Source: Pleodorina starrii
Lineage: Eukaryota > Chlorophyta > Chlorophyceae > Chlamydomonadales > Volvocaceae
Assembly (NCBI GenBank): GCA_030267565.1
Contig: BRXU01000015.1
Location: forward strand, 2,541,001-2,605,000
Direction: 5' to 3'
DNA length: 64,000 bases
Below, in pieces: positions 1-12,100 of the stretch; the first letter of the stretch is position 1, and each line of letters begins with the position of its first letter. A program made the translations under genes and the position numbers. The notes beneath the pieces were generated by a model, which did not search any database, was not told the DNA's origin, and was given only the letters and a program-made list of their open reading frames with translations.

Positions 1-101
1 TGCTGAGGTGCTGTACACACCCCCCAAGCACGCATTTCCCTCCTCAACCCCCTTCCCCTTCCTCTTCCCACCAACCGCCAACCGCCAACCGCCCCCCCCA
101 G

Positions 102-935
102 TGTTCCGCGGCTGATGGGGTACTGCCACGTGGGTCATGCGGTGCGGTTGGGGGCGGAGGGCAGCTTGCGGATCGGTCGCAGCACCGCGGAGAGCACGGA
201 TGTGTTCGGGGAGGGCAAGGCGGGTGTGGAGGTGGTCCAGGAGATCGTCAACAAGATCAGCGGGGAGCAGGTGGGGGACCGGGGCGGGAAAGGGAGGGAG
301 GGAGGGAGCGAGTGTGAGTTAGCCAGCGAGTTAGCGGTCGAGTGAGTGAGTGAGCGAGTGAGTGTGCGTCTCCGGTGAGTAGCGAGGGAGGGAGCAGGGA
401 TGCGCGAGGCCGCGAATGTCCTCCCGGGCGAATCCGGGCCCCGGGGGGGGGGAGCACCATCGCCGGGAGCACCTCTCCCTGCTGCCAGCTCTCCGGTGTC
501 AGTGTATCGGGTACGGCACAGCTGTCAAGTACGACATGGCCCCCCGCGGCGCGCCTGCCCCAGTGGGGTCGTCGTTGGTGTTCTACCAGACACCACTAAC
601 CACCGCGTCCACCTCCACAACCACCTCCACCTCCACCATCATCACCACCATCGTAGCCGCACCAGCCCAGCCCCGGGAGCGTGCCCCCGCAAACAAACCC
701 CAAACAACCCCCAAAACAAACCCTAAAACCCACACGCGTGTTTACACGGCAGGCCCGCCCCTGGGACGAGGTGTACTCCGAGATTGCTGAGCGGGAGCTC
801 AAGTTGTTGGACTCACTGGTGGGGGGTCAGGGGCTGGAAGAGCACCTGGAGACCTTCTACCTGGCGTCATTGAGGCAGGCGGTGCAGGCGGCAGCGGCGG
901 CAGCGGCGGCGGCCAAGGAGGCGGCGACGGATTAG
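102..935 (+). CDS. Lipase L1, class-3 (alpha/beta hydrolase) lipase, 3' terminal exons only
   Basis: Two terminal exons of a gene that begins left of the window. Exon 102-270 follows a pyrimidine-rich acceptor and opens in phase 2, like the matching exon of the other three lipases. It encodes VPRLMGYCHVGHAVRL, whose His matches the catalytic His region of L2, L3 and L4 (FTHVGNPV, YCHVGHPV). The final exon, 753-935, follows ACGGCAG, starts at ARPWDEVYS and ends in an alanine run (AAAAAAAAAKEAATD) before TAG. Bases 1-101 and 271-752 are introns. The C-terminal tail is unlike the tails of L2/L3 (FSWKGTAEHAGE) and L4 (LRGLAEHSADLY), so L1 is a diverged relative. The nucleophile Ser and the Asp lie outside the window, so activity cannot be judged. 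Family assignment rests on the His exon and the shared intron phase. Confidence 0.75.
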
Positions 936-2596
936 GGCGGCGGAGGTGCAGGGAGGTGCAGGGCGGTTGCAGCAGGATATGGTGGAGGAGAAGCATGGGT
1001 ACATGGTAGCGCGTGTGTGTGCGCACATGTGACTTGACGTATCGTATCCGGGGGGCGGGCGGGGGCGGGGGGTTATCCACGTATAGGCTGCGAGCCGTAT
1101 GCGGGAAAAGCCAGCTGCGGCGTCGGTAACACGCAGGTCTTCGTACCACGCAGGTCTTCGTAGGGGGTAGGTGCCACCGTCGTGTGCGCCCCGTTGGTGC
1201 GTGCTGCATGGGCGCTGCATGGGGCAGGGACGTGTTGTGGTCATCAGGGAGGGGTGCGGTGGTGCGTGTTGGTTTGGTTCCGTTTTTGGTTTCGTTTTTT
1301 TGTGTGTCAGTGGCGCGGTGCCACAGCGCATGCCGCGCGACTGTTGCGCTTGGTACGGCAAGTCGCGCGGAGCGTACGGCATGTCGTGACCGGACCTCCG
1401 CCGGCATTCGAAGCCCCACGCACCGGCACTGGCTGTGCGCCCGGATCTCCTCTGGCCTAACGGCTGGCTCGGCCTGCTGTCGACCGTTGGCCAAATATAA
1501 TTAAATTCTTTACATTATTTGTGGAGGACGTTGTGGCATGGTGCGGAAGCGCCGCATGGCCGTTTTTTTGTAGGTTGCTTTTTCGCTGGTGGCTTAACCC
1601 GTGCTTGAGGCCGGCCGCGGCTTGCTCGACGCGCGAGGCGCTGGAAGGGGACCTTGAAGCGCTGAAGTTGCTTGCCGCGGCATTGTTGCGCCTATAGGAG
1701 CCGGCCTCGGCCCACGATTGCCCACGCATCTGGTCCGAGCTTGTCACGGCGACCTGCCTTGAGACGAGGGGAAGGCGCTGTGCGCATTTGGTGAGGTGGA
1801 GTGAAGTTGAAGAGTGAATGTCTTGACGCTGCGATCGACCGCTGCTGCAGTCAGAACTGGCACGGCTGCAAGCGCCGTACCTCGCCGTAAGAGATCGAGG
1901 CCGTTCGATGTGCTGTCCCCGGAGTAACGGGTAGCAGACTGACCCTTCCCGTCTCTTCCTGTTGCCCTTGTGGAGACACTCGGCCTCACCTGGCCTGATC
2001 GCGCACGGCAGTCAGCGCACGGCTGAGCTCAGACACTCGGCGACGGTCGGCTTGACCCTGCTTGGCAGCGGCTTGGAATGCTGACCCGTTGCTTTGCGCG
2101 GCTTGTATCGATGTGATGTGATATCGACAACTCTGCTGTAAACGGCATCTGTCAGTGCTAGCTAAGGAGGGGATGAAGCAGCACATTACGGCGCAGCAAG
2201 CGACGGTAGTCCAACCGTCGTTGTCGAGCCAGTTCCGGAACTTGTTCCTGGAAAGAAAGTATCATGCGGTGACATCCTTCCTTCATCCCGATAAGTTGAT
2301 GACGAGGGTAATGTTACTTGTTGTGAAGCCCGTGCTTGTAAGCCACTGCAACTCGTTTTGACGTCATACCGATAATGGCCATTTGCGTACGTCCGAGCAA
2401 TATCCTGCCATGACTTGCGGCCAACAAGGCAGTATGTCCCGTTTACAAGCTTCAGACAATGCAAGTCGTCGTGAGGAAGAATTCGCGACGGTCGTACCCA
2501 GCAGCTCCGAAAATGCCCAGCTCTAACCTCTTGCTGTCCTAGGCGCTCAGGCCAAAACGCAGGTGTTTGAGCGACAAATAATTTTATAACACCTCC
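936..2596. other. Intergenic region between lipase L1 and the F-box/LRR gene
   Basis: No gene was recognised here. The many short open frames on both strands show no family motif and no splice-phase support. An AT-rich stretch around 1493-1525 stands out against GC-rich surroundings. The segment should hold the L1 3' UTR and the promoter of the F-box/LRR gene, but I could not define either boundary. Confidence 0.5.
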
Positions 2597-5500
2597 ATGC
2601 GTGCTCAGCCGGACTACACGGAGCCCCAGCAGGCCTCTCCGCAAATAACAACAACAGCAACAACAGCAACAACAGCGCCCGAGCCGATCGCGCTGCTGCC
2701 AAGCCTGCCCGATGGCGTCCTGGCGCGCATCGTCCAGGCCACCGACCCCGACGCGCGCCGGCAGCTGCGTCTGGTCAGCCGGGCCCTGCGGCCCCTGGTG
2801 GACGCCAGCACCCCCTCCCTCACACTCTCCTCCTACAGCCTGCCCTGCCTTGCCGCCCGCGGCCGCCTGCCCGAATTCGCGCCCCAGCTCCGAAACCTCC
2901 TCCTGGAGCTCCAGGACACCACCGCGCCCGCCGCCTTCCTGGCGCGCCTCCCCCGCCTGGGCCTGTCGCAGCTGCCGCGCCTCGCCTCCGTCTCCCTAGC
3001 ACTCGCCCACGACCACCTCCTGCCCCCCGCCGCCCTGGCTGACCTCGCCGCCGCCCTACCGCCCTCCACCACCCGCCTGACGCTGACCCACATGCTCGGC
3101 AGCCCAACACCGAGACAACAGCCGCCGCCGCCGCCACCGCAACAGCGTCAGCTAGGGCAGGGCGGCGGCGGCAGAGCCGCCGCCGCCGCCGCCGGCGGCT
3201 CGTCCCATCTGGACCTGTCGGCTCTCCGCCACCTGCTGCTGCTGTGTCCTCAGGTCCGGGAGATTCGCCTGGAGGGCGGCTGCTGGGTGCGCAGCGCCGC
3301 TGATATGCGGGCGCTGGCGGGACTGGCGGCAGGACCAGCGGTGGTGGCGGCGGCGGCGGCGGACGACGCCGCCGCCTCCGGCGGCGGCGTCGTGATCTCT
3401 TCGATCCGCGGCCTGTACCTCGACGCCGCCGTCGGCCATCTGGACCTCGCCGGGACGCTGGCGGCACTCAGCGGCCTGGCGGCGCTGGAGGTGCAGCTCG
3501 ACGCAACGGCGGTACGGCAGGCGCCGCCGGTGGCGGCGGCGGGAGATGACGCCGCCGCCGGTGGCGGCGGCGGCGGCATGGGCGGTCTGTTGGCGGAGGT
3601 GGCGGCGGCGGCGTTGAATCAGGCGCACATAGACCTGGTTTCGGAGCAGCTGCTGAGGGGGCTGGCGGCGCCGGCTCTGGCGGGCCTTACGCGGCTGGTG
3701 GTACGGGAGTTCCAGGTGTGGGCGTATGGCTGGGCGGAGCTGAGGGGCGGCGGGCGGCGGTAGCGGGGCGGGGGTAAAAAAGAAGATACCGCAGCGAAGG
3801 GACGGAGACGGCGTTAGCGAACGGACCCGGAACCCAGCGGGGCGGGGGCTGGGGGCCGGGGCGCCAGCGGTGCGGTTGCCGGCGCATTGCAGGCTGCCGG
3901 GGCTGGATCGACAGGCTGGGCGGTGTCAAGTCGTGACACGCACCGGCAGGGGCTGTGAAGAAGGACCGCGCGGGAAGTAGCATAACCTAGCTTACTTCGC
4001 CTCGGTTTTAGCTAGGCGGTTCTAGCGAACGGAGAAGGCAGGGGGAGAAGGCAGTGAGATAGCGATTCAGGGTCATCATTGCTCTGTGGTTCTTGCTGGG
4101 CTTCAATACACGTTTGCGCTATTCTTTTTGCACATTGTGTCGTACGATGATGTGTACGACGGCACCGTGTACAGGGCAGCGCGACGGCTCTGCTGGGCGC
4201 GCTGGAGGGCCTGCCACTGCTGGCGCACCTGGGGCTGTCGGGGCTGGACGATGCGCCGTACATCAAGGACACGCATCTCGAGGTGCGCTGTACTGCCGTA
4301 CCCCGTACTGCCGTACCGCTGTACTACGACAGGACGGCGGGGCGGGTCACAGGTCCATCTGCCCACACGCCCTGGCGGTCGGCGCGCGGTCTGGGTCGCT
4401 CATACGGTAACGTCGTAAGGCCCCAAGTGACTGCCGTACAGTGACACGTGGCAGCACGTGCACCCAGTGCTAAACCTGGGCGTGCGTGGGATGGCGACGC
4501 GGGCTCATCTGCGTCTGTGTGTGTCTGTCTGTCAGCACGTGTGCGTTGTGCTTCCCAGCGAGCCGTATTACGACAGATCAGGATCCAGGATTCAGGATCC
4601 TGGATCCTGGATTCAGGAACCGGGTCGTGTGCGCCGGCAAGCCGCGCGGCAGGAAGGCTAAGCCCGCCCGGAGGGAGGGCCGTCCTCCTCCTCCGCCTCC
4701 TCCTCCGCCTCCTCCGGCTTTCTGGGCCTTGGGCTCTCACAGGCGTGCTCACAACCGTACGGCACACACATACACCTTGCCTCGCGCGCTTTCCCGCTTC
4801 ACCCGCGCCTTCCGCGCGCGCCCGCCCTGGCCACGCGCAAGCTTCCGACCCCAAAGCGCCCCCCGCCTTCTCGCTCCCTTCCCACTCCCCCTGTGGCCCC
4901 GTTCCCGCGTGCAGCTGCTGGCTCGTCTGCCCAGTCTGACCCACTTGGCCGTCGATCGATTGGACATCTCCTCCCCCTCCCTTGCCCAGCCATACCAACA
5001 TCAATACCATGACCAATCGCAGCAGCAGCAGCAGCAGCAGCAGCAGTGTCCCGGCTCCGTCTCTGAGGCGAGCGGCTCGTTCTTCCCGGGGCTCAGAGGC
5101 GATGCCGGCGGCGGCGGCGGCGGCATCCTGCCGGGCCTTACGGGTCTGGAAGTGAACCTTGTCGTACATTCCGTACCGCGGCTGCCGCACGTGTTCCCAT
5201 CGGGTGGGTCGAGCGGCGGCCCGAATTGCGGAGGCGGTCCGCAGGGGCTGAGGGCGGGATGCGCGGGAGGGTTGGGACTTGGGAGTGGGAGGGCGTCGTG
5301 GCGGTGGTGGTGGCGGTGCTGCACCCACCCACCCACCCACCCACCCACCCATCCCCTCCCCATTTCGCACCTTTCCGCTCCCCCCCCTGCCCCGCATTCC
5401 TCCGCGCAGTGCGGCAGTTGACACTGCGTTGGCTGTGGGAGCAGGCCATGCGCAAACTGGCCGGCTGGACCAGCCTCACCAGCCTCAGCCTCGCCAACCT

Positions 5501-6735
5501 GGACTGCTGCCTGGACTGGGGCCTCGTGAGGACACTCACCGGCCTCACACAGCTGCAGGTGGGGGCTGGGGCCGGGGCTGGGGATGGCTGGCTGGCTGGC
5601 TGGCTAAGGCGGGTGGGGCCTACCGGTATGTTCCATTTTCGCGCCTTAATCTTTCTTATTCCCACGTGGGTACTCGTGTGGGTTCTGGTTTCGCTCGCCA
5701 AGGCTGCGGTATCCGTTTTTACCACCCCGCCCCCCGCCCTGCCCCGCCCCCTGCCCCGTGCAGCTGTGTCGCGGCTCGTCCTACGAACAACTCGCTGAGT
5801 TGCTGTACCTGCTGAGGGCGCTGCCGGGGCTGCGGCTGCTGCGACTGAGCGGCTGGCACTGCATGCGCCAATCGGAGCCAGGCAGGATGGCGATGGGGCT
5901 GACCAGGGGAATACTGGGGGCGGGGGCGGGGGCGGAGGCGGGGGCGGGGGCAGTGGGAGGCAGCGCGGGCGGCGGCGGGGACGGCATCGACAGCGGGGGA
6001 AGCGGCGGGATGGCGGAGGCGGTTGGTGGTGGTGAGGGGGTCCCGAGGGTTGCGGCGGCCCCACAGCAGCAGCAGCAGCAGCAGCAGCAGGGGGATAGCT
6101 GCGAGGGCTCCCGGGCTGCTGCGGAGCAGACGGGACGGAGAGCGGGGACGCCGGCGTCGGCCGCCGTCGACAGCAGCTCCTCCTGCCCCCGCTCCGCCCG
6201 CGTCCTCGCACCTCCCGCAACCGCCGCCGCAGCCCAGCCGCACCCCGCCGCCGCCAGTTCCTACCTCTCCTCCTCACCATCACCATCACCATCACCATCA
6301 TCAGCATCAGCATCATCCTCCGCAGCGGCGGCGGCAATGGCCGCCGCCTTCGCCGCCCTGGACCCCGACCTGCACCGCGCCTGGGGCCGCATCCGCGTCG
6401 CGCCCGATGCCACCGCCGCCGCCGGCGCCGCCATGAGTTTGCTGCGCTGCCTGCCCCGACTGCGTTCCCTGGAGCTGCACGACTGCGGGCACCCGCTGCT
6501 GCGCGGCCTGGCCTCCCGTGCACTGCTAGAGGACGGGGGCCCGCTGGGGGGGCTTGGGGAGTTGCGGTTGTGTAGGTTGGTGGACGTGATGGGGGGCGAC
6601 GTGGAGGAGGCGGCGGCGGCGCTGCCAGGGCTGCGGCGGCTGGGGGTGTACGGCTGTTGGCCGGTGGATGGGGAGGCGCTGCTGCGGCTGGAGGGGCTGC
6701 GGCGGGCGGGGGTGGACGTGGTGTGGAGGCGGTAG
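2597..6735 (+). CDS. F-box / leucine-rich-repeat-like protein, 5 exons, about 878 aa
   Basis: Spliced model: 2597-3715, 4175-4282, 4915-5203, 5410-5558, 5764-6735. Every junction is GT-AG and all phases match (0, 0, 1, 0), giving 878 residues. Residues about 33-70 (LLPSLPDGVLARIV ... LRLVSRALRPLVDA) fit an F-box, the Skp1-binding helix of SCF ubiquitin ligases. The rest is rich in leucine repeats (ALEGLPLLAHLGLSGL, LTSLSLANLDCC, LPGLRLLRLSG, LPRLRSLELHDCG), as in substrate-binding LRR domains of algal F-box proteins. Gly/Ala runs, a nine-Gln run from CAG repeats near 5020 and another Gln run near 6065 interrupt the repeats, typical of green-algal low-complexity inserts. The start is the first ATG of the open frame. 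An F-box adaptor role is inferred from weak motif matching; a generic LRR protein is the alternative. Its 3' end is duplicated at 16565. Confidence 0.7.
4574..4622. repeat. Palindromic GGATCC/CAGGATT cluster in intron 2 of the F-box/LRR gene
   Basis: About 50 bases made of interleaved direct and inverted copies of CAGGATCC and CAGGATTC, able to fold as a hairpin. It is intronic and has no other match in the window. Confidence 0.5.
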
Positions 6736-7271
6736 GAGAGGGGTGGGGTGGAGGCTACCACCCGCCCGCTGGCTGGCCAACATTCGCTGAACCGGACATC
6801 TCTGTCTGGTCGCTTCTTTCTTCGTGGTGCTGTGGTTTCTGTTTCGTATGTTTCGTATGCATGCGCATTCGGGTGAGTGTTGTTCCGCTCACAGGAGGTG
6901 AGGTGAGGTGAGGTGCACGGGTGCACGGGGTTGGCAAACCGGTGCCGGAGTTTCGGCAGCACGATGGGAAGGCTTAGGGCTTGGTTGGCTTTGGGGCGTC
7001 CAGGCGCTTTGCAACCACAAGAGGCGACACGCCAATGAGGGTCAGTGGTACTTAGGGTTGTGTGGGCTTTGGAGGTGCGGCTGGCTGACTGACACCCGTG
7101 GCGGCGGGTCAGGGACTGCGGCAGCAGGCGTTTTCAAAAGGCGGCTCGAGAACTCGGACACATGCACGCGTTGCATGAGCAGCATGCAGGCGTTGCATGA
7201 GCCGTTGGCCGCCACCTTGAACAAGGTACCGGTACGCACACAGCTTGTGGATATCCATTTCGGTACGCATA
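6457..7271 (+). repeat. Direct repeat, source copy: 3' end and downstream flank of the F-box/LRR gene
   Basis: This stretch is homologous to 16565-17314. It covers the last ~93 codons of the F-box/LRR gene plus about 0.5 kb downstream, including the CGTATGTTTCGTATGCATG and GTGGATATCCAT landmarks. It sits immediately left of the L2 block, and the second copy sits immediately right of it. Confidence 0.8.
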
Positions 7272-9142
7272 TCAGTACGCATACAGACAGCAACTGGGAA
7301 GCCTTTGCGGACACGCATGTCCGGGAACGCGTTGCATGGCCGATGCGCTCTTATCATCGTCAGCAATTTGACATACAGCAAATGTGTAAAAACTAATAAT
7401 ATTAAGCGTTTTCGTTTTCGTAAGAGGCAAGCGTCGAGGCCCCAAGGCGCTCAGGTTATTACTAACGAGTTGCAAGGAGCCAGGTCTGGACGGGTGCACT
7501 GATCGATCCCAGCATCCCACCCAACTGCAAGGCTCGCTGCAACTCCGACACTGCCATTATTCCAGATCGTGGTCAAGTCTACAACGGGGAACATCTTGTC
7601 ACTAATTATTAAAGCGAATGTATATTCAGGTCTTTGTGCAGCGTTGATGAATCAATCGTGACAAGCTGACGATGCTGACGATGCTATTGCCTAACGGTTT
7701 TCCGAAAGAAATGTAATCACACCCACGCTCGGCCAGGCGCATCAAGTGCGATCACACACGTCATCGCTCGCCTTCCTCGCCTTCAGAGCGTTTCATCAGC
7801 GCTTTTGTTTAATGCGAGCCAATGCATTAAGAGCTCATGGGCTCTCACCTTGCCCGCCCTCCTCTGGCTCGTCATGCGGCCAGAAGGCATGCGCCATTCT
7901 GGGAGTCGAGGTTGGGGATTCGAAACGTCGCGCACTCCGGATCTTCCTGACTCTCTTACCTTTGCTGTCTTCATTTGACAAGCTGCATTTGACATGTTAC
8001 TTCCTTCACTCACGACTCAAGTCGCTATCGCTACGGCACGCGCTTGGAGTGTGACCTCTTTCCAGTCCCTTGCTCGGCCCTGCTCGGCCAGGCTCGGCCT
8101 TAGGCAGTGCAGGCTTCATTGACTTCCTAATCTTGCGTGGCAAGTGGGCAAAACAACGCTCCGGTTGTTGAAAGGTTCGCCGCCTACATTCATCAAGGGA
8201 ATGCGGCGCTGCGTTGTTGCGCCGCCACATTGGGCTCGAGCCTGCTCGAGACCCTGGAAAGGGCACCGGGCCAGCGGGCCAGCCGGCCGTGCACTGCAGG
8301 GCACTGCGTGTATCTGGCTGACGGGGCGAATTCTCCCGCCCTCCTGTCTCCGAGAAGGCGATCAGCAGGTGTTCACAAGGGATACAATGTGGCCACACAA
8401 GTACGCTACTGGTGTTCGCAGCACAATATTCTGATCCTGATTCACGTAGCCCACAGGAAATGATGTGAGCAAAGGGGACACATGCGGAAGATGCGGAGAA
8501 TTGAACATTACAGAGGTTGCCGTCGCCTGGTGGCGCAGGGTGGCGCCTGGTTGGGGTTGCACCCTGTCAATCTCGAGGCCCGCGGGCTAGCTCGCTAGCT
8601 CGGTTCCGAGAGTGCGAAGCTTTTTCTTGTAAGTCACGGACAAAAACAAATTTGCCTTGGCGCCTTGACGGCAACTTCTGTAAGTGGCTACCCGCACGAA
8701 CGGTTGTCGAGTTCGCGAATTAGAAGATCGCAGAGGTTCGGGTGTTGAGCCGTTGCCGTTGAGACGAATGCCGTTGAAAGGCAAAATAATAAAAAATATA
8801 CAATGAGGTAATTAATGCCGTCCACCGCGTAAGAATTTTGGCGATGAAAGATTTTTAGTAACGGATCGAAACCCAACTTCCCAGTAGTCGATGTCTCGGC
8901 TTACGGCTTGCGATTTTTGTCGTTGTACGGCTGTAAGCACACATAAAGAGCCACAACCCCAAAAGGTTGCAATTGCAAACTGCTCTAAGAGCTGACAGTA
9001 CTTGACACGAGCAGCGGGGCGCGAAGTGCGCCTGTCTGCCCGCTGCCTACCGGACTTTGGAGTGTTGCCCTTGCTACATACGTGGCCACAGCTCCTTGAT
9101 ATTACTTTAAAATACTATTTCGAAGTGTGGGCGCTGGGTAAA
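7272..9142. other. Conserved 5' flank of lipase L2
   Basis: No recognisable gene. From about 7313 the sequence matches the flank of L3 (22552-22644, 23828-24115, 25096-26584), so it probably includes the shared promoter region. The TGTAA at 7385-7389 could serve as a poly(A) signal for the upstream F-box/LRR gene. The last 40 bases before the L2 ATG (TTTCGAAGTG...AAA) are nearly identical in L3. Confidence 0.5.
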
Positions 9143-12100
9143 ATGCGCATTACCAAGCCAGCATCTCTCCTGGCTGCCTGTGCCGGAGGCCCCGTTGCAT
9201 TCGGCCTCGTTGCCGCAGGCTTTGCGGCCCTCGGTTTCGCTGCGGGCTCGCTGTCGGCAAACAGGCGGAAAGGAGGTCGCCTTGTGGACTTCATCGATCG
9301 AAGCGAGAAGAGTAGCGACGATGCCGCTGCTTTCCAGCCGTTCGCGAGGTTTGCGGACGACACGGTAAGCATATATGCTGATGTGATACTTTCTTAATCC
9401 TGAAAGAGACCCGTTTGCTTCTGTCTCGCTGTGTTACAGCTTGGGTAGGGTAAGTAGAAGCTCTTACCAAGCTGCGATTTAGGTCCTGCCGGCTCGCCCC
9501 GTAATCGCATCGGGAAATGCGCTTTCGATTGCAAGCATGCTTCAAGGAATTCTTCATTTTAAATATCTATTTGACAGAACCTCCCTTGAAGCGGTCTCCT
9601 GGTACCGTCCATAGCGCTCTCGGTCTGACAGATGTACTGCCTTGGCGCTCCAGCTTGACCAGGTGAACACCAAAGCCCGAGACACAAGGCCATACCCTCC
9701 GAAACATTATTCGGAAAGGTCCTGAACCCCACTGTAACAACAATACTAGTACTAGCTACTATCACCGCTACCACTCCCGTTACTACTACAACTACCGTTC
9801 CTACTACATGTGTACATACACCCACCTCTGGGGCTTTACACGCACGTTTCAGGAATGCAGTGATCTCAACGACCAACAGCCCACCTCCATCCAAGGCAGT
9901 GGTCGAGTGGGATGTCAGAGTGCAACCCGATCCCCCCCCTCCCTATCCCCCCCCCCCCACACACACACACATACACACGCCCCGACACGGGTGCCAGTTC
10001 CACCCCTTCTCCTGCACTACACACGCAGTTCGCTGCTGTTTAACCGCCCAAATTGAGATAGCCTCCGCCAGCCATCTCCTCCGGGCCTATCCATGGATAA
10101 TTCACCTCAACCTCGCGAGCCTAAACCGCTGCACCCACTATCGTCTCGCATCTCGCATTTCTCGCATCTCACGCCTCACCTCTCACACCGTCGCGAGCTC
10201 TCCCCAGCCCTCCCCCCCGAGCCCCGCCTGGAGCCTCCACACGGCTACCCCGACCCCCACCGCCCGCCCTTCCTGCTGTCCTCCCTTCCGAACCCGTTCT
10301 CCCGTCGCCCACTCGGCCTCAGGATGGCGCCCCGGATGCGTTCGATCCCGACCTCCTGCTGGAGTACGCCTACCATGACTCGCCCATGGTGCCCAGCAAG
10401 CCCGCCGGAGGGATGCTGCAAGCCCTGTGAGTGCGTAGCCACACACACACACACCCGCATGCCGCATGGCCGCTGACATGGAGTGGCGAGGTTAAGGGCC
10501 GACGCGTCTTGCACCTATGCCGCGAGGGTTACAACGAGGCACCTAGCCGAGCCAACCTAGCTACTCGGCTTTCAGCCCAGCTCCCGACGGGATCTGCATA
10601 TGTTTTTCTACTGTCGTGCTTTTAGGCGTTTTAGTTCCTTGGGCCCTCTGCTCGTATGGGTTTTTGTTCATGAGAGGGGCACGCACCCCCAACCATGCAA
10701 CAAAGACACACGTATACACATACATACATGTTACATGTTCCATGATTGTAGTTCTATATAGAGAACCCCGGATCGAACCACGCAGTAGAGCAGTAGCCTT
10801 AAAACGTACTGGCTGCTGCTTACCGATCTAACCGCTCCCGGCGGCCGGCACGCACATTCGTGACCCAGGGGCTCGACCTGTTGGCTAATCGCTTCCTTGT
10901 CCTCTGTATGTGTGTGTTTGTCTGCCCCCAGGCCAATTGAGAAAAGTTGCCTGGAGGATGCGTCTTCGCGCATGGCCGCCAGCGCGCCGGCGCCCGCGCC
11001 CCGCCTCTTCGGGTCCTCCCAGCCGCAAGCCGAGTTCGATGTGGAGCGGGCCGAGTCGCTGCTGCAACTGGCGCTCGACGCCTACAGCCATCCGCCCGCC
11101 GGCCAGGGCTATCAGACGCAGGACGTCGACGGCCTGCCGGTCGTGACTTTCTTCGACAAGTGGGTTCGGGCTGGGGTGCTGTCTGTTTTCGTTGATTTCG
11201 CTTTGGTGTCGCCCTCCCTTTCCCTTTGATGTCGCTTCCGAGTATTCCCTCGCGCGAATCTCCCAGCACCAGCTCCAGCTCCGAAACCACTTCGGGTATG
11301 GGGTTCACCGGATCGCCGGCCTCCAGCTCTGCGCCGCACCTTCGCGATAATCAAGTACCCGTATTCGTGCCTGTCGCCGTACCTGCGCGCCAGGGAGATC
11401 ATGAAGGCCATCTACACGGGTGTACTGCTTGTACGACTGGAGGGCGCGTCCAACCTGCGGCCCGCCAGCGGCAAGGGCTCGGTGTCGCCGTACGCTGAGG
11501 TGTACGTCACGTCTGGATCCTTCCGCACGCGTGCCGACAAGAACGCCACGAACCCGATCTGGAACACCAAGCAAGCGCTTCTTGTCAGGCAAGGCGAATA
11601 GGCGATAAAACAAAAGGCGGCCGGAAAGGCCCGTTTGCGTGAAAGGACGTGCGGGTGGTGAATATTGGGTGCGGGTGGGACGTGGGGTCCCAGGTGACAA
11701 AAACGTCAAGGCCCTGCCCTGTGTCCTCGGTGTCCGGTGCTGGGGAGGGCAAGACTCAACGCCACCTGTAGGAAAGTATCCACATGTGCGTTCGGCGACA
11801 GTTTCGGTGGTATGGAGCGAGGTTTCGGAGGTGGCAATCTTTAAATATGGGCGAGAAAGGTGGTGTATACTTGCCCTTCCTGGCAAGTGCTGCCTTCGAG
11901 GCGACGAGGATTGTCCCCGTCTCCTTCGGTGCGTTTCCTTGCCGCAGCTTCGCCGAGTGGGCTTTCCGTTGGGCCGGCTTTCTCCTAACTCCCCGCCCCG
12001 GCCCGGGCCCTACCCATGGGACGCAGGAACCCCGGCTGGGATGCCCTGACGGTAGACGTGTACGACAATAACCGCGCCAAGGACAAGCTCGGGACTGCAG

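Noticed and set aside
5138..6523. Long minus-strand open frame (461 codons) across the F-box/LRR gene
   Set aside because: It is antisense to the better-supported spliced gene, consists of Arg/Pro/Ala low-complexity sequence, and has no motif. GC-rich coding DNA produces such shadows.
9002..9142. N-terminal extension of lipase L2 upstream of ATG 9143
   Set aside because: It lacks an ATG start and is not kept in L3, where similarity of the reading frame begins at the shared ATG.
9578..9661. Possible extra lipase exon (HSALGLTDVLP) shared by L2 and L3
   Set aside because: The acceptor needed for the right phase is poor and L4 has no counterpart. Direct joining of exon 1 to exon 2 already fits in phase.
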